From Spirochaetaceae bacterium (GTDB taxonomy: Bacteria; Spirochaetota; Spirochaetia; Treponematales; Breznakiellaceae): a stretch of DNA of 6,309 nucleotides. A program made the translations under genes and the position numbers. How positions within the stretch are numbered: position 1 is the stretch's first letter; each line of letters opens with the position of its first letter. Below, piece after piece: positions 4,994-6,309 of the stretch. The notes under the pieces are model-generated. The model was not told the origin of the DNA, searched no databases, and was given only the letters and a program-made list of their open reading frames with translations. The stretch spans positions 1 through 6,309 of the forward strand of contig JAISLM010000137.1 in NCBI GenBank assembly GCA_031290855.1. The letters run 5' to 3'.

Positions 4994-6034
4994 ATGAAAA
5001 AAACACTATGCGCGTTATTGATTTTGACGGTTCTTGCGGGCGGCCTGTGGGCACGCGGCAAGAAGGACAAGGCCGCTTCGGGCGGCGCGGATGCCGGTAC
5101 TGATAAAGCCCCGGCTTTGTCGGGGAAAAAGGTGCTTGTGGCGGATGCCAACTCCACGCATCACCTAAACCTCTACGTGGCCTACGAGAAAGGGCTTTTC
5201 GCGAAACGGGGGCTTGAGGTGGAAATCCAGCAGACCGGCTCCGGAGTCGCGGCGGTGGTCGGCGGGGAGGCGGACATCGTGTTTAACTGCCCCACCGGGG
5301 TGATCACGCCGATCGCCAAAGGGCAGAACATCACGATCATCAGTCAGGTGAAGATACCCTGTACCTCGGTGATGGTGGTTCCGGCGGACTCGCCGTACAA
5401 GACGCCGTCCGACCTTAAGGGCTTGCAAATCGCCGGGCTTTCCACCACATGCTGCGCAGTCGTGATTATCCGGGACGCACTCAAGGCGCAGTACAACACC
5501 GAATTTGAGCTTGTCACACTGGCCCCGGCGGCGGCAATCCAGGCCCTGGAAGCCGGACAGGTGAAGGCCGCCATTCTTGAAGAACCTTTCGTGGCGCTGG
5601 CCCTGCTTTCGAAAGACGCCGCAGGCAAGCCTAAGTACAAAACGATATTCGACGGTACGTCCGACGCCAACGGCGACGGCAAAATCGACCCGAACCTCGC
5701 CGGGGTAAACCCGCCCTGCCGGACGATCAACGCCAACACGGACTTCGTGGCAAACCGTTTCGGCGACGCTAAGGCCTTCATCGAGGCCATCGCGGAAGCG
5801 GACCAGATCATCCTGGCGAACCCTGTCGCGCCGGACATCGTGGACATCGCCGCGAAATACGTGAGCGTTGACCGGCAGGCCATCATCAACAGCAACCCGA
5901 AACTGGGCTTTACAACCAAACTTGACACCGCCGGACTCATCGGCTACGCCGACGCCCTCGTGAAACTGGGCAACATCGAAAAGAACCCCGGCGAAGCCTT
6001 GTTCGCGCCGCAGTTCAAGGGGATTACATGGTAG
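4994..6034 (+). CDS. NitT/TauT-type ABC transporter substrate-binding protein (NMT1/THI5-like)
   Basis: A 346-residue exported protein. The N-terminus (MKK, hydrophobic 5-19, then LWARGKKD) is a signal peptide, probably cut after Ala20; there is no lipobox cysteine. A low-complexity linker (about 21-43) leads into a periplasmic type II binding fold: KKVLVADANSTHHLNLYVAY (45-64), KGLFAKRGLEVEI (66-78), GEADIVFNCPTGV (91-103), TPSDLKGLQIAG (137-148), LEAGQVKAAILEEPF (185-199). This is the NMT1/THI5-like/SsuA pattern. Known ligands in the family include nitrate, sulfonates and thiamine precursors; the ligand here is unknown. Residues 224-235 carry an EF-hand-like loop. Cysteines occur at 99, 123, 153, 154 and 242. 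The permease and ATPase expected beside it are not in the window; a terminator follows. Confidence 0.88.
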   Translation: MKKTLCALLILTVLAGGLWARGKKDKAASGGADAGTDKAPALSGKKVLVADANSTHHLNLYVAYEKGLFAKRGLEVEIQQTGSGVAAVVGGEADIVFNCPTGVITPIAKGQNITIISQVKIPCTSVMVVPADSPYKTPSDLKGLQIAGLSTTCCAVVIIRDALKAQYNTEFELVTLAPAAAIQALEAGQVKAAILEEPFVALALLSKDAAGKPKYKTIFDGTSDANGDGKIDPNLAGVNPPCRTINANTDFVANRFGDAKAFIEAIAEADQIILANPVAPDIVDIAAKYVSVDRQAIINSNPKLGFTTKLDTAGLIGYADALVKLGNIEKNPGEALFAPQFKGITW

Positions 6035-6043
6035 GGCGGAAGT

Positions 6044-6075
6044 GCCCGCGGGAATTTTGACGGCGGGGCTTTTTT
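6044..6075 (+). terminator. Intrinsic terminator of the binding-protein gene
   Basis: GCCCGC (6044-6049) pairs with GCGGGGC (6063-6069, one bulged G) around 13 bases, followed at once by six T (6070-6075). It begins 9 bases after the stop codon, the expected place. It implies a monocistronic transcript for the binding-protein gene. Confidence 0.7.
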
Positions 6076-6113
6076 GTCCGGGCTGTTTGCCTGGTTAAGC
6101 CATGCCCCGCCGT
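6060..6113. repeat. 10-bp dyad overlapping the terminator
   Basis: ACGGCGGGGC (6060-6069) and GCCCCGCCGT (6104-6113) are perfect inverted arms 34 bases apart. The interior holds a second pair, CCGGGC (6078-6083) with GCCTGG (6089-6094), one G-T wobble. The left arm is shared with the terminator stem, so the two structures exclude each other in RNA. Confidence 0.6.
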
Positions 6114-6124
6114 ACATAGCTTAA

Positions 6125-6160
6125 GCCGGTTCTAAAACCTTAGCCTGGTTTTGGGCCGGC
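6125..6160. repeat. Imperfect hairpin (GCCGG/CCGGC)
   Basis: GCCGG (6125-6129) pairs with CCGGC (6156-6160) and AAAACC (6134-6139) with GGTTTT (6147-6152), joined by G-T pairs. The AAAACC/GGTTTT core recalls the 4560-4596 hairpin, so it may be another diverged unit of the same repeat family. Confidence 0.55.
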
Positions 6161-6192
6161 ATTCTATAAGCAATGGAGATTTATATGGTAAC

Positions 6193-6299
6193 TGAGGCTG
6201 TTCCAAAACTTCAGTTTTGGGGAGACAAGCTTCGCTTGTCCAGCAACCTTTAAAAAACGCGGTTTTGCAAGGCTTTAGCCTGAAAAACCGCAAGAGCCT
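6193..6299 (-). repeat. 107-bp hairpin-array repeat, right copy (inverted)
   Basis: Reverse complement of 33-139 with one mismatch, in the 2-base centre of the CCAAAACT hairpin (GA instead of AA), so the stem is kept. Homology stops sharply at both ends: beyond 6299 the sequence makes GAGCCT/AGGCTC (6294-6307) instead of the 6-21 hairpin of the left side, and before 6193 there is no transposase sequence. Confidence 0.9.
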
Positions 6300-6307
6300 T
6301 CAGGCTC
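6294..6307. repeat. Small perfect hairpin at the right edge
   Basis: GAGCCT and AGGCTC form a perfect 6-bp inverted repeat around TC; read on the minus strand the centre is CTGAAG. It overlaps the end of the right repeat copy by 6 bases and is probably one more unit of the array, which may continue beyond the window. Confidence 0.7.
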
Positions 6308-6309
6308 AA

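Noticed and set aside
4717..5157. Minus-strand frames across the binding-protein promoter
   Set aside because: They cover a clear plus-strand promoter, leader and signal peptide, and their predicted sequence is Pro/Arg-rich without motifs.
33..6299. Composite transposon bounded by the inverted repeats
   Set aside because: The interior holds core genes (murC, yicC, cmk), no intact transposase is present, no target-site duplication is visible at the repeat edges, and a third copy lies inside.

Overview
The window looks like a spirochaete chromosome segment, most like the Treponema lineage of termite guts. Grounds: GC-rich coding, a substrate-binding protein with a signal end of the type ...LWARGKKD, an archaeal-type CMP kinase with a GKSGCGNTT P-loop, and hairpin-rich repeats in the gaps between genes. 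The placement is inference from recall, not from a search.

Layout. Bases 1-139 are a dense array of small hairpins, 107 bp of which (33-139) recur inverted at 6193-6299 with one mismatch. Next to it, 143-606 is a frameshifted, truncated transposase relic. Bases 702-4343 hold a compact four-gene operon on the minus strand, transcribed in this order: polar amino-acid-type ABC ATPase (4343-3588), murC (3591-2140), yicC (2143-1262) and archaeal-type cmk (1253-702). The first two junctions are 4-bp ATGA overlaps and the last is an 8-bp gap, so the genes are probably co-translated.

Bases 4344-4993 form a 650-bp divergent non-coding region. It holds a 71-bp dyad element, a 16-bp perfect hairpin, a second A/T-flanked hairpin, a partial third copy of the end repeat, a G-tract block, and a near-consensus sigma-70 promoter whose -10 and start site are overlapped by a 9-bp inverted repeat. 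From this promoter a plus-strand gene (4994-6034) is read. It encodes a periplasmic NitT/TauT (NMT1/THI5-like) substrate-binding protein and is followed by an intrinsic terminator, two further dyads and the inverted end repeat.

How the genes work together: MurC makes UDP-MurNAc-L-Ala for peptidoglycan, YicC is an endoribonuclease-family protein, and Cmk recycles CMP/dCMP. Together they form a housekeeping growth cluster. The ABC ATPase at its head has no permease or binding protein of its own family here. The divergent binding protein belongs to a different ABC family and also lacks its permease and ATPase, at least inside this window. I found no defence system, CRISPR array, phage module, tRNA or rRNA. 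The most unusual content is the modular hairpin repeat family and the control region of the binding-protein gene.
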